DNA of 64,000 bases from Nitrospira sp. CR1.1 (lineage in GTDB: Bacteria > Nitrospirota > Nitrospiria > Nitrospirales > Nitrospiraceae), in assembly GCA_014055465.1 (NCBI GenBank), contig WIAF01000010.1, forward strand, positions 1 to 64,000, written 5' to 3'. Shown here one piece after another: positions 10,864-19,866 of the stretch. Within the stretch, counting starts at the first letter, position 1. Each line of letters begins with the position of its first letter. The translations under genes were made by a program, and so were the position numbers. The notes beneath the pieces were generated by a model that saw nothing but the letters and a program-made list of their open reading frames with translations, did not search any database and was not told the origin of the DNA.

Positions 10864-12150
10864 CTACGAGGTCAGTGCCTGCCTCGACGGCCCACGCGAA
10901 CGGAGTGCTCCACTGGGAGGGAGTGCCTCAAAGTACGGCCGATAGTCGGTCCCCGTCTTGATCAGGCCATGGGCTACGCGTGCCACTTTGGCGGCGACGG
11001 CACAGAGGGCCTTACGTTTCCGATCCGGATTCTGAGGATCGGCCTTGATATACCGCGCATACTTTTCGCGAAACGTATTCTGACGCATCCGGACCGCCCC
11101 ATTGGCAGCCATCCAGAAGGCATAGCGGAGTCGCGCATTCCCATGCTTCGACAGCCGGCTTATCCCACGGAACTGGCCGGACTGCTGCGTGCTGAGATCG
11201 AACCCGCAGAACTTGAGGAATTGTCGGTGATGCGGAAACCGGCGCAGGTCCCCGGCTTCGGCCAAAATCGTAAGGGCGAGAATCGGCCCCACGCCCGGTA
11301 AGGTGCGGAGCCGGTGATAGTCGGGATGGGACTGAAGCGCCTGGTCGGCCTGGTGCTCAATCGCGGCCCGGGTGGCACACAGGTGCTGGTGTTCCGCCAG
11401 CATGACACGGAACATCTGAATGGCTTCGGAGTCTTCCGCCACGGCGAGCCCAATGCTCTGATTCGCAGTGGCGTAGAGATCAGCAAGGAACCCGCGTTTA
11501 TTGACTTTGCGGCCTACCACCGTCCACGCCTCGTGCTCAAATACATCCTGGGAATAGCGGGTGATAGCGGCGGGACAGGGAAACCGATGCAGCAGTTGCG
11601 TAAACCACTGCGCGCGCGAGTTCGTGTAGTACCGTTCGGCCTCCGGGAAATACAACGGGAGGTAATGGGTCATGATGCTATGCTGGACCTGCACCTTCCG
11701 CAGCGAGATCTGATAGTGGGTCTGGGCGAGTTCCTGCAGATCATTCATGGCGTGCACGAGCGGATCGTGATACCGCTGGGTCACACCGGTTTTGAGCAAA
11801 TGGAGCAAGACTTGTGTGTCCTTCGGATCATTCTTATCCCAGGAGTTGTAGAGCGCATCCCGCGTGCGCGCCACCGCGAGGGAGGAAAGCAGGCGTAGCT
11901 CGAAGCCGCATTGGCTCAGATAATAGGCCAGGGGGCGATGGTAGTTGCCCGTGGCTTCAAACCCAATGAGGACCGGCGGCTGAAAAGCGTGGAGCCGGTC
12001 GCGTAATGCCACAAAGTCTGGCAGGCAGTTTCTGACTCGCCATCGTTGTCGGCGTCCGGTCGATGGCTTCACCAACACTTCATGCACCAATTTCGCCACA
12101 TCAATCGCCACGAAGGTACCATTCTGTGTGGTTGTAGAACTCGCGATCAT
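10864..12150 (-). CDS. IS110-family transposase, second type
   Basis: This 428-aa protein is oriented opposite to the first IS110. The DEDD domain is present (VAIDVAKLVHEV, IGFEATGNYHR, KNDPKDTQVLLHLL), as is the Tnp2 domain (LPGVGPILALTILAEAG, CGFDLSTQQSGQFRG, LSKHGNARLRYAFWMAA). The length is normal and no stop interrupts it. It lies between the OrfA start and OrfB end of an IS3 element, so it probably inserted there. A bridge RNA would be expected in the non-coding flanks, for example 12151-12198. Confidence 0.93.
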   Translation of the reverse strand: MIASSTTTQNGTFVAIDVAKLVHEVLVKPSTGRRQRWRVRNCLPDFVALRDRLHAFQPPVLIGFEATGNYHRPLAYYLSQCGFELRLLSSLAVARTRDALYNSWDKNDPKDTQVLLHLLKTGVTQRYHDPLVHAMNDLQELAQTHYQISLRKVQVQHSIMTHYLPLYFPEAERYYTNSRAQWFTQLLHRFPCPAAITRYSQDVFEHEAWTVVGRKVNKRGFLADLYATANQSIGLAVAEDSEAIQMFRVMLAEHQHLCATRAAIEHQADQALQSHPDYHRLRTLPGVGPILALTILAEAGDLRRFPHHRQFLKFCGFDLSTQQSGQFRGISRLSKHGNARLRYAFWMAANGAVRMRQNTFREKYARYIKADPQNPDRKRKALCAVAAKVARVAHGLIKTGTDYRPYFEALPPSGALRSRGPSRQALTS

Positions 12151-12224
12151 CGGATGCCCTCCTCCTAGAGTGAGTTGCTGCGCGGCATTCTAGTGGAGCT
12201 CTGCACGAATGATGATGCTGGTTC

Positions 12225-12497
12225 CGCTTATACTACGGCCCTGAATTCGCCGGCATGGCGTTGGATGCCTGGGCGGCCCAGCACGGCTCAACGGCAAGTT
12301 TCGAGATGAGTGTCTCAACGAGCAACTGGTTTCTGACGCGACGGGAAGCGCAGCTCGTGATCGAAGCCGGGCGGCGGGAATACAATGAGGAGTGGACGCA
12401 CAGGCTCCATTTGGGATGTGACCTCCCAGGAGTTCATCAACACCTAGCAAAACGGGCCCACATGGCACAGGAGTCAACTTCGTTGGCGGTGGTGTAA
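12225..12497 (+). pseudogene. IS3-family OrfB C-terminal remnant
   Basis: The frame reads YYGPEFAGMALDAWAAQHG, then NWFLTRREAQLVIEAGRREYNEEWTH. This matches the DNGPEF and REYNEERPH landmarks at the end of IS3-family OrfB integrases. The DDE catalytic Asp of DNGPEF is lost, upstream sequence is missing, and the final LGxLTP segment is diverged. It is the other half of the relic at 10394-10640. Confidence 0.75.
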
Positions 12498-12676
12498 CAA
12501 ATGGGGGAAGGTCGTGCCACGCTTATGACAGGGCAAGACATCTGTACTTTGCCCTTCCCGTCCGAATGTCATGAGTTTGACCAATGGGTAGGTTGCGCGT
12601 GACGGTCCGTTGACGCTCGTGCAAGGCTGCTCTCGATCAAATACCATACGTACGCCTTGCCAGCCTCATTAAACGA

Positions 12677-12692
12677 TGGCCTACAATTTGCT
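12677..12692 (+). promoter_or_regulatory. Candidate sigma-54 promoter upstream of flgB
   Basis: TGGC at 12677-12680 and TTGCT at 12688-12692 are spaced so that the GG and GC doublets are 12 bases apart, matching the -24/-12 consensus. The site is 165 bp upstream of the flgB start. Sigma-54 control of flagellar rod genes is known in several bacteria. The rest of 12498-12856 shows no gene. Confidence 0.4.
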
Positions 12693-12856
12693 TGTCATCC
12701 ATTGGATGCGTTCGAAGCATTAGCACAGTGGGACAGCGTAAGCTCTGTGAAACCGATGCTGCGCAGTGCTCTCACTCTGAAGCGGGATGGCTAGTCGCTA
12801 CCCAGTGCGACAGGATGTCGCTCCAGTTACCTATTCGGATGTTGGAGGAGGAATCC

Positions 12857-13261
12857 ATGGACATCTTTGGCGACACGATGAAGATCCTCGAGCGGACTCT
12901 TGACCTGAGAGCGGCTCGCCAACAAGTTATTGCCTCGAACATCGCCAATGAAGAGACTCCCGGCTATCGTGCCAAAGAGCTGCGGTTTCAGGATGCCTTG
13001 GCTGCTGCTAGCCAGCAAGCAGGGCACCTATCGGTACGCGTCACTCACGAGGGTCATCAAAATTCATTGGGCTTCGGAACACCGGTGCGCGGGCAGATCG
13101 TCGACGCGCCGAGCGGGGATTTGCCACTGGACGCAAACTCAGTCAATTTGGAAATGGAGATGGCAAAATTATCCGATAATGCGCTGCAATACAATACCGC
13201 CGCCCAGATTATCGCGAGGGAATTTCGAGGCTTGCTCAGCGCTATCCGCGAAGGTCGCTAA
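12857..13261 (+). CDS. flgB: Flagellar basal-body rod protein FlgB
   Basis: The 134-aa protein has the normal FlgB length. It starts MDIFGDTMKILERTLDLRAARQQV with the rod-protein consensus ASNIANEETPGYRAKELRF and ends with the amphipathic IIAREFRGLLSAIREG helix. The ATG at 12857 is preceded by GGAGGAGGAATCC. FlgB is the most proximal rod subunit exported by the flagellar type III system. In most genomes flgC and fliE follow it directly. Here the next 110 bp hold nothing and a restriction-type gene on the other strand follows, so this is an isolated copy or the end of a disrupted operon. Confidence 0.92.
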   Translation: MDIFGDTMKILERTLDLRAARQQVIASNIANEETPGYRAKELRFQDALAAASQQAGHLSVRVTHEGHQNSLGFGTPVRGQIVDAPSGDLPLDANSVNLEMEMAKLSDNALQYNTAAQIIAREFRGLLSAIREGR

Positions 13262-13372
13262 CTGTCGAAACAAAACATTCAAAAGTCGAAATTGTCTCCA
13301 GCCTCGCAGCTTCGCGCCGAAATTCCTCTTTCCTCAGCTCCTGAAGGCTCAGTGTGACGCCAGTACAGGTTG

Positions 13373-14653
13373 TTAGTGAACCGTGCCTCCGAACGTTGCG
13401 GTACGCGCGATTTTGTCGAGGATTGAGCGATCTTCACCAAATTTACACAACGCCTCGCAGTGTTGGCAGAGCTCGTCGAAGGGAATGAAGGCGAAAGCAA
13501 TATCGGCCAAATCCCTACGGAAGGCCGGGCGCGCAAACTGCGCCATGACCTCTTTCTCCCGGTGGCGCGGAGCCACGAGGTAGACCGTGCAGGTACCCTG
13601 GGGAATCGAGCGCACCAAATCCTCTAAACGGAGGATGCCGGAATAAATGGACGTGCTTTTTTCCACCTCGAATGCACTGACGATTTCTCCAGTCTCCGGT
13701 CTCAACCAGATCACGTCGATCAGGCTCACGGTGTCCATGACATCCGATGAGCAGCCTGAGAGAGGCAGGTCAGGCACGGTTAACAGGGTAAACGACTGAC
13801 CGTCATGCGAGCGATGGCGGTCATTGCGAGCCACATACACTGCGTACTTCAGGGCGCGGCCGATTTTGATGAGCAAGTATTGGATCCGCGTGTGTTCGCT
13901 CTCTTCCTTCTGCTCCGACAGAACATCTGCATGCCGCATGCGAGCCGCCTTCTCGGCCTTCGTCTTCTCGGCTGCCAGGACAACCTGCACATTGCCTTCA
14001 ACCAATAAGCGACCGGTGCCCAGCTCAAAAAGTAATCCAGCGAAAGCGCCCAGATCTTTGGAGAGACGATCGCGCATAGCGGCGTTCGTGCGCATAATGA
14101 CCTCGCGCATGGCCAGATAACTCTCCCATGAGCCGAGTTTCTTTTTGTCACCGAACAAGGCGTTGAAACCGTTGACCATTGCCGTATTGAAAGGCGGGAC
14201 AATAGTCGGATGTAAGAAATAGACGATGTTGCCCACAGCCGGCCCCAGACCTTTAATCTGCGCGGCCGCGAGCCGGCTCATTTCGGCTAAGACTTGCTCC
14301 TCGCGTGTCGCCGCGAGGCATGCCTGGAGAAAGGCGGCAAATGTGCGCTTGTTGTTCTCATTTTCATAGATGTCCGGGATGCGGAGTTTGGGCTTCCAGA
14401 AAAACGGATGAGCGGCCCCCTCAAACACCTGCTTTTGTTCGGTAATGGCCGCGAGCACGACCTCCAACGGTGATCCTTTGAAATCCGTGCCGAATGTTCC
14501 GGCCGTAATACTATCGACGGTGTCTTGCACACCTTGTCGAATGGCACGGAAGGCTTTTAACCGGTCCTCGCTGCTGATGAACCAGGTGTTGTAGACCGAT
14601 TCCTTGTCTGCCTTATAACGGTCAATGAGTTCGGTGAGTATCGTCAATTCCAT
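13373..14653 (-). CDS. Restriction-endonuclease-like protein with PD-(D/E)xK motif
   Basis: This is a 426-aa protein. The C-terminal part contains a PD-(D/E)xK-type core: DVIWLRPETGE, then the strand SAFEVEKSTSIYSGILRL, where Glu-x-Glu-Lys is the likely catalytic group. The N-terminal about 230 residues are helical and resemble DNA-binding or dimerisation regions, with no further motif recognised. There is no methyltransferase beside it, so a solo restriction or defence nuclease is inferred rather than a full restriction-modification system. It lies between an orphan flgB and copper-related genes and is probably a transferred gene. Confidence 0.6.
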   Translation of the reverse strand: MELTILTELIDRYKADKESVYNTWFISSEDRLKAFRAIRQGVQDTVDSITAGTFGTDFKGSPLEVVLAAITEQKQVFEGAAHPFFWKPKLRIPDIYENENNKRTFAAFLQACLAATREEQVLAEMSRLAAAQIKGLGPAVGNIVYFLHPTIVPPFNTAMVNGFNALFGDKKKLGSWESYLAMREVIMRTNAAMRDRLSKDLGAFAGLLFELGTGRLLVEGNVQVVLAAEKTKAEKAARMRHADVLSEQKEESEHTRIQYLLIKIGRALKYAVYVARNDRHRSHDGQSFTLLTVPDLPLSGCSSDVMDTVSLIDVIWLRPETGEIVSAFEVEKSTSIYSGILRLEDLVRSIPQGTCTVYLVAPRHREKEVMAQFARPAFRRDLADIAFAFIPFDELCQHCEALCKFGEDRSILDKIARTATFGGTVH

Positions 14654-14947
14654 CCCGTCCCCTTCGAATGCTGTGGTACAAGCGGCACTAAGCTATTGTC
14701 AAACGCCGGGGGCGAAAGATTGGCCATTGAACGAGGAGTTGTCAATATCATCCACGTTTCATTGGGCCGAATATACCTGACGATCGCTGCTCGTAGCTAG
14801 TCCGGGCCGGCCGATCGAAAGGACGGACATAGCGTCTGACTCAACAAAGCTGAGCGAGGAGCGGTACTCATCGTCAGTGGACGGATTGCAGGGCACTTCC
14901 CAACCAGAGCGGAACCTTGTACCGCCAGATCCATTCGCGATGGTTCG

Positions 14948-15745
14948 CTACTCCTTGTACATGAGCAGCTGGAAGCCGATGAGCAGAATGAGGCTTGCCC
15001 AGACGAACTCCCAGCCGTTCCTCTTCTGTGTGGCGGTCGGACGCCGGGAGAACAGTCCACGAGCGTTGTCTCCAATGAGTTTACAGCCGCCGGCAGCGAC
15101 GGCCATGGTGCCCATCACCGCATGATGAAAGGCGATCGTGTGGGCCGACGGATGCGGACCATGGCTGTGCAGAAACAACATCATCCCTCCGACGATGGCA
15201 AAGGCGGGCAGCGGAACAGCCCAGCCTTGGGGTGCGATCCGCCCCAACCTTCGCACGAGTTCAATAGTGCCGACTGCGACAAGCAAGATCGCATAAACCT
15301 TGTGCTGGATTGTTTCCCAGTCTCGTGAAAAGAATGTGTCAGCAAACGATCGAGGACCGATCGGCCAGGCATCGTGGTCGCTCCAACCCAGCAGATACCC
15401 CCCGAACCCTAACATGCTGAGGGGGAGTAAGAAACGGCCCTTTCCTAGGAAGGGCGACTTTCTGGTGCTTAGTATCTCGCTCAGTCCTATCAGGATGACG
15501 CTCCATCCGGCTAGCTGGTGGTTGAACTCTGAATAGGCTTTGCCTTCCGATGATCCCTCCCAAATGCCGGCCCCCGTGGTAGGGGTGTCATGCTGACCAG
15601 AGAGCATGTCGGTTGCACTTAAGGCCGGCGCAAGTACACATGTGAACAGCTGAAGAATGAGTGGCAGGCTCAATGCAATGGCTTGTCTGCCTAGAACATG
15701 ATTCAGCAAAAAGCTCCTTGACATTTTCTGGTCACAGCGTATCAT
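14948..15745 (-). CDS. Multi-pass membrane protein of unknown function
   Basis: The 265-aa protein has a signal-like N-terminus and about six further hydrophobic helices. His residues cluster at helix ends (EFNHQLAGW, LHSHGPHPSAHTIAFHHAVMG) in a way that could bind copper or haem, as in CopD-like or cytochrome-b-like membrane proteins. I do not recognise the family. It is divergent from a His-rich small membrane protein that starts only about 5 bp away, so one of the two starts is probably further in (ATG at 15722-15724 for this gene). A metal-related role is inferred from location. Confidence 0.55.
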   Translation of the reverse strand: MIRCDQKMSRSFLLNHVLGRQAIALSLPLILQLFTCVLAPALSATDMLSGQHDTPTTGAGIWEGSSEGKAYSEFNHQLAGWSVILIGLSEILSTRKSPFLGKGRFLLPLSMLGFGGYLLGWSDHDAWPIGPRSFADTFFSRDWETIQHKVYAILLVAVGTIELVRRLGRIAPQGWAVPLPAFAIVGGMMLFLHSHGPHPSAHTIAFHHAVMGTMAVAAGGCKLIGDNARGLFSRRPTATQKRNGWEFVWASLILLIGFQLLMYKE

Positions 15746-15750
15746 GCGCC

Positions 15751-16008
15751 ATGCTCAACGTGGTATTCGTGTGCTTGCTGTCTCTCTTGCTACTGTGCAT
15801 GATCCCAGTAATGGGAAGCGGTCCGCACCACTCGGGTCACATGCACCATGACGACACCGCTTCGTGTGCTACCTGCATGATTTCAATCGACTTGTCAATG
15901 CTTCTCTTGCTGTTGAGTCTTCTAGGGCTTGCCACATCGGTTGTTTTTGTGGGTCCGAAACTGGTCCCTCCGCACTCACCGTTTCATCCTCCACGCTTCC
16001 AGTCTTGA
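15751..16008 (+). CDS. Small His-rich membrane protein
   Basis: The 85-aa frame has two hydrophobic helices (about residues 3-20 and 50-70) separated by a metal-ligand-rich loop, HHSGHMHHDDTASCATCM. The His, Met and CxxC-like residues suggest copper binding at the periplasmic face. Comparable small secreted or membrane proteins precede both RND efflux operons in this window (21013 and 35929). Function is unknown, and the start is uncertain because the frame is open upstream to 15661. Confidence 0.45.
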   Translation: MLNVVFVCLLSLLLLCMIPVMGSGPHHSGHMHHDDTASCATCMISIDLSMLLLLLSLLGLATSVVFVGPKLVPPHSPFHPPRFQS

Positions 16009-16108
16009 CGATTCTCTAGCAGCTCTCTTAGCGGCGGCTGCCTTTAGTGAAGGTAGCCCGCGGTCGATTCGCGTTCACTTTGCGTGACGCGTCTCGACAC
16101 CTTCACAG

Positions 16109-16255
16109 GCGCAGTCCATCGACGCACTGACCACGTTCATCAAGGGAGGAACGTTTGTCGTTCCTGGAAGTAATGGTGCCCAAGAGGCCGGGACGCTGCT
16201 GAGGGCCTACGGCTATCGGCGTCAGAGGGATGACGTTTGGATATTGCGTCGGGCG
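16109..16255 (+). pseudogene. Remnant of an AglD-like flippase gene
   Basis: This segment translates to SIDALTTFIKGGTFVVPGSN followed by GAQEAGTLLRAYGYR. That is close to the C-terminal region of the complete flippase at 28355-29383 (SIDALSTLIKGGTWFIPGS). No start or upstream domain is present, and the end is scrambled. It occupies the same position relative to the following four genes as the intact gene does in the second module copy, so it is a decayed paralogue. Confidence 0.7.
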
Positions 16256-16366
16256 AGGAACTGTCATGGACTGGCGTTGGGGTGCTGTGCCCGGCGTTCG
16301 CGATGCCGGCGGAACGGTTGCGTGAACGAACGAATCGCTCTTACTCAGGCAGCAAGGAGAAGTCAC

Positions 16367-16657
16367 ATGGCAAGACGAATTCTCCAAATCAGTCCCGCCG
16401 ACGGCTGGCATGCCGTCTATGCCATTCGTCCTGACCGCAACAGGAATAATCCGGTCTGGATTGCTCCGTTGACTTGTTGGGCGCTGGTCCATGAGGAAAG
16501 GGTGCGATTGGTCGTGGGTCTCGATTGCACCCTCTCATTCTGCGACCAGGGCGACAACTTTCTCGGCTACCTCCCACCGGGCGGGAAAGCCGACACGTGG
16601 AAGGAGAAGGCGCTTCATTATCTTCAACATCCGGAAAGACATCAGCCCCATGCCTAA
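16367..16657 (+). CDS. Conserved hypothetical protein, module copy 1
   Basis: The 96-aa protein starts at ATG 16367 behind AAGGAGA. It has an N-terminal ILQISPADGWHAVYAIRP segment and a central VVGLDCTLSFCDQGDNFLGYL motif with two Cys. It is strongly similar to the protein at 29606-29902. No known domain is recognised. It always precedes an RRM protein gene here, which suggests a shared task. Confidence 0.7.
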   Translation: MARRILQISPADGWHAVYAIRPDRNRNNPVWIAPLTCWALVHEERVRLVVGLDCTLSFCDQGDNFLGYLPPGGKADTWKEKALHYLQHPERHQPHA

Positions 16658-16726
16658 GATGAAGAATACCGGCACGGACGCGGTTGTCTGGGGTGACTTC
16701 GCTGACAGGACAACCGTTGAGGACGG

Positions 16727-16942
16727 ATGGCAACGCTACTGTTCGTTGAGGGCTTCCCGGAGGCCTTTACAGATCAAGATCTCTACAACCTTTTTGCTGT
16801 CCATGGGCGCGTGATATCCGCGAGAGTAGTCAGGGACCTTAGACAAGAATCGCTTCGGTATGGATTTGTGGAGGTAGCCTCAAACGCTCTCCATCGAACA
16901 TGGCTCGAAGGGAACTCTCTCATCGTCAGCTTCTCACAATAA
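16727..16942 (+). CDS. RRM-domain RNA-binding protein, shortened
   Basis: The 71-aa protein is a single RNA-recognition motif. RNP2 is LLFVEGFPE near the N-terminus and RNP1 is the RYGFVEVAS segment; the end LIVSFSQ is typical of bacterial RRM proteins. Compared with its 79-aa paralogue at 29973-30212 it lacks eight residues of helix 2 (the EEAVRAQA region), which may destabilise the fold. Bacterial RRM proteins bind single-stranded RNA. The role within a metal island is unknown. Confidence 0.75.
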   Translation: MATLLFVEGFPEAFTDQDLYNLFAVHGRVISARVVRDLRQESLRYGFVEVASNALHRTWLEGNSLIVSFSQ

Positions 16943-17065
16943 GAGAAGTGTACACCAAGAAATTGGTCATGAGTGACCAGGAGAGGGCCACGGACCTCAT
17001 TCGTTCGTCGTTATGGTCCGCGTCCAAGATCGCGATAATTGGTTTCCGAGGAAGGGAGTTTAGCA

Positions 17066-17482
17066 ATGACCATTCGAGCCGGCACAGTCTTCGTGCTCTT
17101 TTTAGTCGCCGCGGTAGGCAGTGGATGTCAGTTATGGCAAGGCCCGCTGTTGTCTGCGCCGTCAACCGCAGATGGCTTGGCCGCGCGGCACAACGAAGCA
17201 GGGATGCAAGCGTACAAGCAAGAGCAGTGGAACCGAGCGAAGGAACAATTTGAGGCAGCAGTCAAGGCAGCGCCGTCGCTCGCGGAAGCCCATTACAACC
17301 TGGGCATGGTGTTATATCGGCAAGGAAAGGATGCCGAGGCCAAGACGCACTTCCTGAAGGCGGCTGCGTTAGCGCCTGAGAACGATGTGATACAGAACGC
17401 ACCTCCGTTAACGAAAGTGAAGGTGCCATCCAGGCAGGACGGATTTTCGGGTATGTCCGACGGACACAGCCATAGTCATTAA
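17066..17482 (+). CDS. TPR-repeat lipoprotein, module copy 1
   Basis: The 138-aa protein starts at ATG 17066 behind GAAGGGAG. It has a lipoprotein signal with its Cys in VGSGCQLW and two tetratricopeptide repeats (NEAGMQAYKQEQWNRAKEQF; AHYNLGMVLYRQGKDAEAKTH). It ends in a His-rich tail, DGHSHSH, that could bind metal. Paralogues lie at 30417-30836 and 34972-35400. TPR lipoproteins usually scaffold envelope complexes; the His tail suggests a link to copper. Confidence 0.75.
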   Translation: MTIRAGTVFVLFLVAAVGSGCQLWQGPLLSAPSTADGLAARHNEAGMQAYKQEQWNRAKEQFEAAVKAAPSLAEAHYNLGMVLYRQGKDAEAKTHFLKAAALAPENDVIQNAPPLTKVKVPSRQDGFSGMSDGHSHSH

Positions 17483-17595
17483 TGAACGGACATCCTCCGA
17501 TTTCGTGGGAGGAAGGTGAATGCCAGGAGAGGGCCGTTTAGAGAATGCGCTAATGAGAGAGTGGAGCCGAGGGGGGAGAACATCTATGGGCAAGG

Positions 17596-18399
17596 ATGAG
17601 TAGCGCGAGCGTCGTCTTATTGCCGGGGTTATTTGCCGGGGCGTGGATGTGGGACCGCACGCGAACGTGCCTCTTAGCACAGGGGTATCGGGTGCTGGCG
17701 GTCCCTGACCCCTTGGCCTTGCTCAATCTCGGTTCCCCGTTCAGCGACACATTGATCTCCAATTTGCGAGGCCATGTCAGTCGGTACTTGGATCAAGGCC
17801 GTATCGAGAAGGCAGTACTCTGCGGAAATTCTCTCGGCGCGTTGGCGGCGCTGGACTTTGCCTTCCATTTTCCGAAACGCGTGAAGGCGCTGGTCATCAG
17901 CGGCGCGCCCGGTCTACCGTCTCCTCAGAATGCTACGGCAAATTCGCCACTAGCCATCACCGTCGAATCCGCCTATGCCGTCGCTGACCTACTCTGCTAC
18001 GACCGAGCTTGCCTGACCGACGAAAGAATCGAAACCACATTTAAGCTTCTGGCTCATCGGAAAGTCCTCGTGAACATCGCCCGGGCGCTCAGAGCGGCGC
18101 GAAACTATGACGTGCGCGGCATCCTTCCTCACCTCGACTGTCCTGTGTTGATGATTTGGGGAGTTCATGATCGCGTGACGCCGGTGGAGGAATGGGAGCA
18201 TGAAATTCGCCTGGTAAAACAGGGGACGCTGAGGAAAGTACACAATTGCGGCCATTGTCCCATGTTGGAGCAGCCGAACCAGTTCAATGCCTTACTCCTT
18301 GAGTTTCTGAACCAGTGCGCTGAAGCAAAGCGACTAAAGGGGCCTGCCTTCCCAGGGGACGATGACGCGCACACCTGCAAGGAGGGTCCGGTTGGATAG
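17596..18399 (+). CDS. Alpha/beta-hydrolase, module copy 1
   Basis: The 267-aa enzyme has the complete catalytic triad of the alpha/beta-hydrolase fold: nucleophile Ser in LCGNSLGALA, Asp in IWGVHDRVTP and His in NCGHCPMLEQP. The oxyanion region is LLPGLFAGAWMW. The substrate is unknown. It closes the first copy of the five-gene module; the corresponding gene of copy 2 (30982) is frameshifted near its catalytic His. Confidence 0.8.
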   Translation: MSSASVVLLPGLFAGAWMWDRTRTCLLAQGYRVLAVPDPLALLNLGSPFSDTLISNLRGHVSRYLDQGRIEKAVLCGNSLGALAALDFAFHFPKRVKALVISGAPGLPSPQNATANSPLAITVESAYAVADLLCYDRACLTDERIETTFKLLAHRKVLVNIARALRAARNYDVRGILPHLDCPVLMIWGVHDRVTPVEEWEHEIRLVKQGTLRKVHNCGHCPMLEQPNQFNALLLEFLNQCAEAKRLKGPAFPGDDDAHTCKEGPVG

Positions 18400-18591
18400 A
18401 CTGTATGCGAGAGATCAACATCAAGGCACGTCATGACCCGACATCTGGATCGCCGTGATCTCAGGACACTCGGTTCGTAAGGTGACTGAGATATAGTCAG
18501 AAGTTGTGGAACGAGGTGAATAGGTGGCGTACCTTTCTGGGTGAACAACACCCGAACACACCGGCTGGCAGACCGGGGAAAGGCACGCCGA

Positions 18592-19866
18592 TGATGACGA
18601 TAGTCCGAACGTCGGAGGGAGCGCAAGAGCGTGAACAGGCGGTGGCGACGGCGCTGGACGAGTTGGCTCGAGAAGAGGCCCGCCGCATGATTCTGGCAGC
18701 CTTGGAGATCGAAGTGGAAGAGTACTGGCAGCAGCACCGTGACGCCCGCGCCCCCCGCGGCCATGCCTTGGTCGTCCGCAACGGGCAGGCTCGGCCGCGT
18801 CGCCTGAGGTGGGAGCGGGAACGATGACGATTCGAGTGCCTCGTGTGCATGATCGAGGAACGTCGACGGAGTCCGGCACACGTTCACCAACCAGATCCTG
18901 CCGCCCTATGTGCGCCGCTCCCCCAAGGTCAGTGCGGTCCTGCCGCTGCTCTACCTGTATGGTTTGTCCAGTGGAGACTTCCAGGAGGCCCTGCCGGTGC
19001 TGCTGGGGGAGGACGCGGCCGGGCTCTCACCCGCAGCGATCACGCGGCTGACGGCCACCTGGCGGACCGAGTATGACCAGTGGCGTCGCCGCTCTCTTGC
19101 CGATCGCGACTTCATCTCTATCTGGGTGGACGGGGTCCATTTCAACATTCGGCTGGAAGATGATCGCTTGGCGGCCTTAGTCGTGGTCGGCGCGCGCCCC
19201 GATGGGACCAAGGAGGTGATCGCATCGAGGATGGCTATCACGAGAGCACGGTGAGTTGGCTCGCCGTGCTGCGCGACCTTAAGGCCCGTGGCATGCCGCC
19301 CCCAGCCGTCGCCATCGGCGACGGGTGCTCGGCTTCTGGGCCGCCTTGCGAAACGTCTGGCCCGAGACGCGGGAGCAACGCTGCTGGGTGCACCGCATTG
19401 CCAACGTGCTGGATAAACTCCTACCCGGCTCCAGCCCCAGGCCAAACGAGCCTTACACGCGATGATGTATGCGGAGAGCCGGGCCACTCGAAACCGCGAT
19501 CCATCGATTCGCCCAGGACTATGAGGCGAAGTATTCCAAAGCCGTGAAGTCCCTAGTCACCGACGTCTCCCGGCTCCTGACTCACTTCGACTTCCCGGCC
19601 GCGCACTGGAAGCATCTCGGGAGCACCAACCCAATTGAGTCCACCTTCGCCACGGTGAAGCTCCGCACGCGAGTGACCAAGGGGCCGGCTCGCGCACCGC
19701 GGGACTGACGATGGCGTTCAAGCTGCTGGAGGCCGCGCAACGTACCTGACGTCGGCTCGATGCGCACGACCTCCTCCCGCTCGTCCGCGCGGGCGTCGCC
19801 TTCAAGGATGGGCAGTTAGTGGAACGACCGGAGCACCGAGCAGAGAATAACACTGGAAGGGTGGCC
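18592..19866 (+). pseudogene. Degenerate IS256/mutator-type transposase
   Basis: Pieces of a mutator-family transposase lie in several frames. One N-terminal piece has EREQAVATALDELAREEARR. Next come LLYLYGLSSGDFQEALPVLL and FISIWVDGVHFNIRLEDDR, which includes the first catalytic Asp. The C-terminal piece reads AHWKHLGSTNPIESTFATVKLR. Frame changes occur near 18825, 19240 and 19460, and a stop interrupts the end. The order and spacing are those of an intact IS256-type gene. Confidence 0.85.
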
